Notes under the pieces: model-generated
The model's input: only the letters and a program-made list of their open reading frames with translations
Told to the model about the DNA's origin: nothing
The model's database searches: none
From: an uncultured Methanofollis sp.
GTDB taxonomy: Archaea > Halobacteriota > Methanomicrobia > Methanomicrobiales > Methanofollaceae
Reading direction: 5' to 3'
Assembly (NCBI RefSeq): GCF_937919355.1
Contig: NZ_CALFSA010000097.1
Span: 1 to 7,230, forward strand
Length of the DNA: 7,230 nucleotides
Program-made: the position numbers and the translations under genes
In this document: one piece after another, positions 5,560 to 7,230 of the stretch
Position numbering within the stretch: position 1 is the stretch's first letter
Layout: every line of letters begins with the position of its first letter

Positions 5560-6291
5560 ATGGAAATCAGACACATACTCACCGTCATTGCCGTCCTGCT
5601 GATCGCGCTCCCTTCTCCGGGCCTTGCATCAGACAGAACGGAGGAGATATCTCTCATCGTCAGGTCCCCGGTCGACGGGGCAGAGGCCTGGATCGACGTC
5701 GTCCCACCCCACATCGCAGTCGTCGGGAATGTCAGCGCCCCCGCGGGCGTCAGGGAGGTGCGTGTGCAGAGCGGGGCGGGAGAGGTCTCGTGCGGAAACA
5801 GGACAACATTCGCATGCTCCGTGCCTGTCTCGACGGGAGAAAACACGATCACCGTCGTGGCGATCGACAACTCCGGGAACAGAGAAGAGGAGACCCTGAA
5901 CGTGACCGTTCACATCGGTCTGCCCCCACCGGAGGCGATCACCGTCTCGGGCAGGGTGACAGACCCCGGAGGCAACCCGATCCCCGGCGCATCGGTGAGA
6001 TTTGAGTCAGGCATAGGACTGGCACCGGACAACACACCTCTTGCGGTGACGACCGTAACAGGGCCGGACGGAAGGTACCTGATAGAAGACGCAATCGGGT
6101 ACCAGCAGACGATCAGGGTCGATAAGGAAGGATATCTCCCCCTCAGGCGTGAGATCGCCTTCGAGAACCTGACGAACACACTCGACCTGAAGATGGATCC
6201 TGAAGGCCGGAATGCACCAGGGTTCGGCCTCCTGATCGGTGTCTTTGCCCTCCTCGGGGCATCGCTGCTCCTCCGGGTCAGGAGACGATGA
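5560..6291 (+). CDS. Secreted surface protein: Ig-like region, carboxypeptidase-regulatory-like domain, PGF-CTERM anchor
   Basis: The 243-aa precursor has a signal peptide (about residues 1-24, ending LASDR), then an Ig/bacterial-Ig-like beta region (about 30-117; SPVDGAEAWID, VREVRVQSG, ENTITVVAIDNSGN). A carboxypeptidase-regulatory-like beta-sandwich follows (about 126-212), with the typical VSGRVTDPGGNPIPGASV start, GPDGRYLIEDA middle and KEGYLPLRREI end. The C-terminus has PGF (220-222), a hydrophobic stretch and RVRRR, the PGF-CTERM signal that archaeosortase A cuts before lipid anchoring in other archaea. Four N-glycosylation sequons (NVS, NRT, NVT, NLT) agree with surface display. Two Cys (in VSCGN and FACSV) may form a disulfide. 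It follows the 585-aa gene by 46 nt, with only a weak GAGAG ribosome site and no clear promoter, so co-transcription is likely. It is probably structural or adhesive; no enzyme motif is seen. Confidence 0.88.
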   Translation: MEIRHILTVIAVLLIALPSPGLASDRTEEISLIVRSPVDGAEAWIDVVPPHIAVVGNVSAPAGVREVRVQSGAGEVSCGNRTTFACSVPVSTGENTITVVAIDNSGNREEETLNVTVHIGLPPPEAITVSGRVTDPGGNPIPGASVRFESGIGLAPDNTPLAVTTVTGPDGRYLIEDAIGYQQTIRVDKEGYLPLRREIAFENLTNTLDLKMDPEGRNAPGFGLLIGVFALLGASLLLRVRRR

Positions 6292-6337
6292 GAGGTCCGC
6301 CAAAGCACATATCCCCCTCCAGAGAGGATCATCATAT

Positions 6338-7230
6338 ATGACCCTCCATCCGGCACCTCCCTTCGACCTCTTCAACGTCTCCTTCGAGCGCATCTACGAC
6401 CCGACAATGCACCTCCTCTTCGCCTTCGACGGCCAGGTCGACGAAGAGAGGCTGAAGGAGGCGACGCTCCGCCTCGTCGCCGCGAACCCCTATCTCGGGT
6501 GCCGGTTCGCGGAGAGGGACGGCATGCCCCGCTGGGAGAGGATCGCGGAGGAGGAGTGGGACCGCGCCTTCGTCGTCCTCCCGCCCGGAGCGGCGATGCC
6601 TCCCGCACCCCTCGACGTCCGCCAGGGGCCGCAGTTGCGGGTGAGTCTCCTGCGGGAGGACGGGGGCGACCAGGTCGTCGTCACCTGCCACCACGGTTTC
6701 TCCGACGCCCGCGGCCTCATGGACCTCGCACGAGACCTCTTTGCAACCTACCGCGGGGTCGCGCCGGAACCGACCGGGTGGTACGACCGGGGAGCGGACC
6801 GGGTCCTCGCAAGGTTCTCCCCAGAGGAGATAGAGAGGGCGCGTGAGGCTGAGGAACCCTTCGTCGACAGGTGGCGCTTCCCCGTCGAGAAGACAGGGCG
6901 GGGGACGCCCCACATCGCATACCGGACTCTCCCCCCCGACTCTCTCCGCCGGACGAAGGCGTTCGGGAAAAAACACGGCGCCACCGTGAACGACGTCATG
7001 ATCGCCGCCTTCTTCCTCGCCCTCCTGAAGAGCAGGGACGACCCCGCCGACCGCAACGCACCCCGCTCACTCCTCACCTCGGCAGACCTCCGCCGCTTCC
7101 TCGACCACGCCGTCCCGCCCATGAACCTCTCCATCGCCTACGATGTCACCCTCACGGCCGGAGAGGGAGCGGGCCTGGAAGACGTCATCGACCAGGTCAC
7201 GGCGGCGACGAGACGGCGCAAGGCGAACGG
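6338..7230 (+). CDS. Condensation-domain / CoA-dependent acyltransferase-fold enzyme (3' end outside window)
   Basis: The frame is open from the ATG to the window end (297 codons plus two bases). HHGFSDARG at residues 118-126 is an exact HHxxxDxxG active-site motif of the chloramphenicol-acetyltransferase-like superfamily (condensation domains, PapA-type, alcohol acetyltransferase and wax-ester-synthase relatives), in which the second His is the general base. Other family marks are the N-terminal LTFxF-like strand region (MHLLFAFDGQVDEERLKEA), NPYLGCRF, and KKHGATVNDVMIAAFFLAL at about 211-229, the usual start of the second half. No carrier-protein or adenylation domain precedes it, so a stand-alone acyltransferase is more likely than a peptide synthetase. 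GAGAGG lies about 10 nt before the ATG, and no in-frame start lies between it and the preceding gene end. It is soluble, with no signal peptide. Acyl donor and acceptor cannot be told from sequence. Confidence 0.85.
   Translation, partial: MTLHPAPPFDLFNVSFERIYDPTMHLLFAFDGQVDEERLKEATLRLVAANPYLGCRFAERDGMPRWERIAEEEWDRAFVVLPPGAAMPPAPLDVRQGPQLRVSLLREDGGDQVVVTCHHGFSDARGLMDLARDLFATYRGVAPEPTGWYDRGADRVLARFSPEEIERAREAEEPFVDRWRFPVEKTGRGTPHIAYRTLPPDSLRRTKAFGKKHGATVNDVMIAAFFLALLKSRDDPADRNAPRSLLTSADLRRFLDHAVPPMNLSIAYDVTLTAGEGAGLEDVIDQVTAATRRRKAN

Overview
The window looks like a chromosomal segment of a GC-rich methanogenic archaeon, most likely in the order Methanomicrobiales (Methanofollis- or Methanoculleus-like). 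The genus is an inference from style, not from a marker gene. Supporting signs are archaeal TATA boxes, GGTGA/GGAGG-type ribosome sites, a PGF-CTERM (archaeosortase) sorting signal, many N-glycosylation sequons in exported proteins, and a NosY-like ABC-2 permease typical of these genomes. All genes read on the + strand.

Positions 1-3485 hold a tandem array. Its unit of about 1.14 kb is [TATA promoter - membrane-anchored exported protein with three PepSY/YcdB-like modules - ABC-2 permease]. The window opens inside the last 55 codons of one exported-protein copy (copy 0). Two complete copies follow (364-1317, copy A; 1512-2453, copy B). Each copy is followed 9 nt later by the permease start, but only the third permease (2463-3485) is full length. 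The first two (179-367 and 1327-1515) are 62-codon stubs. In each, the first 31 permease codons are joined to a short piece of the permease C-terminal helix and then run straight into the promoter and leader of the next exported-protein gene. The stubs look like scars of the recombination that created the array.

Positions 3486-3755 are intergenic. They contain an inverted repeat, a hairpin followed by seven Ts that is a likely terminator, a promoter block nearly identical to the promoters inside the array, and a hairpin-bearing leader. Next come a 585-aa anchored extracellular protein (3756-5513), whose C-terminal half looks PepSY/YycI-like and whose N-terminal half I do not recognise, and a 243-aa secreted surface protein (5560-6291) with an Ig-like region, a carboxypeptidase-regulatory-like beta-sandwich and a PGF-CTERM anchor. 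The window ends inside a condensation-domain/CoA-dependent acyltransferase-fold enzyme (6338 onward) with an intact HHxxxDxxG motif.

Apart from that last enzyme, the genes form a cell-envelope module: anchored extracellular PepSY-type proteins, a multi-pass permease that needs an ATPase not present here, and a sortase-processed surface protein. The shared promoter block suggests that the PepSY-type genes and the 585-aa gene are co-regulated. The substrate of the system cannot be read from the sequence.
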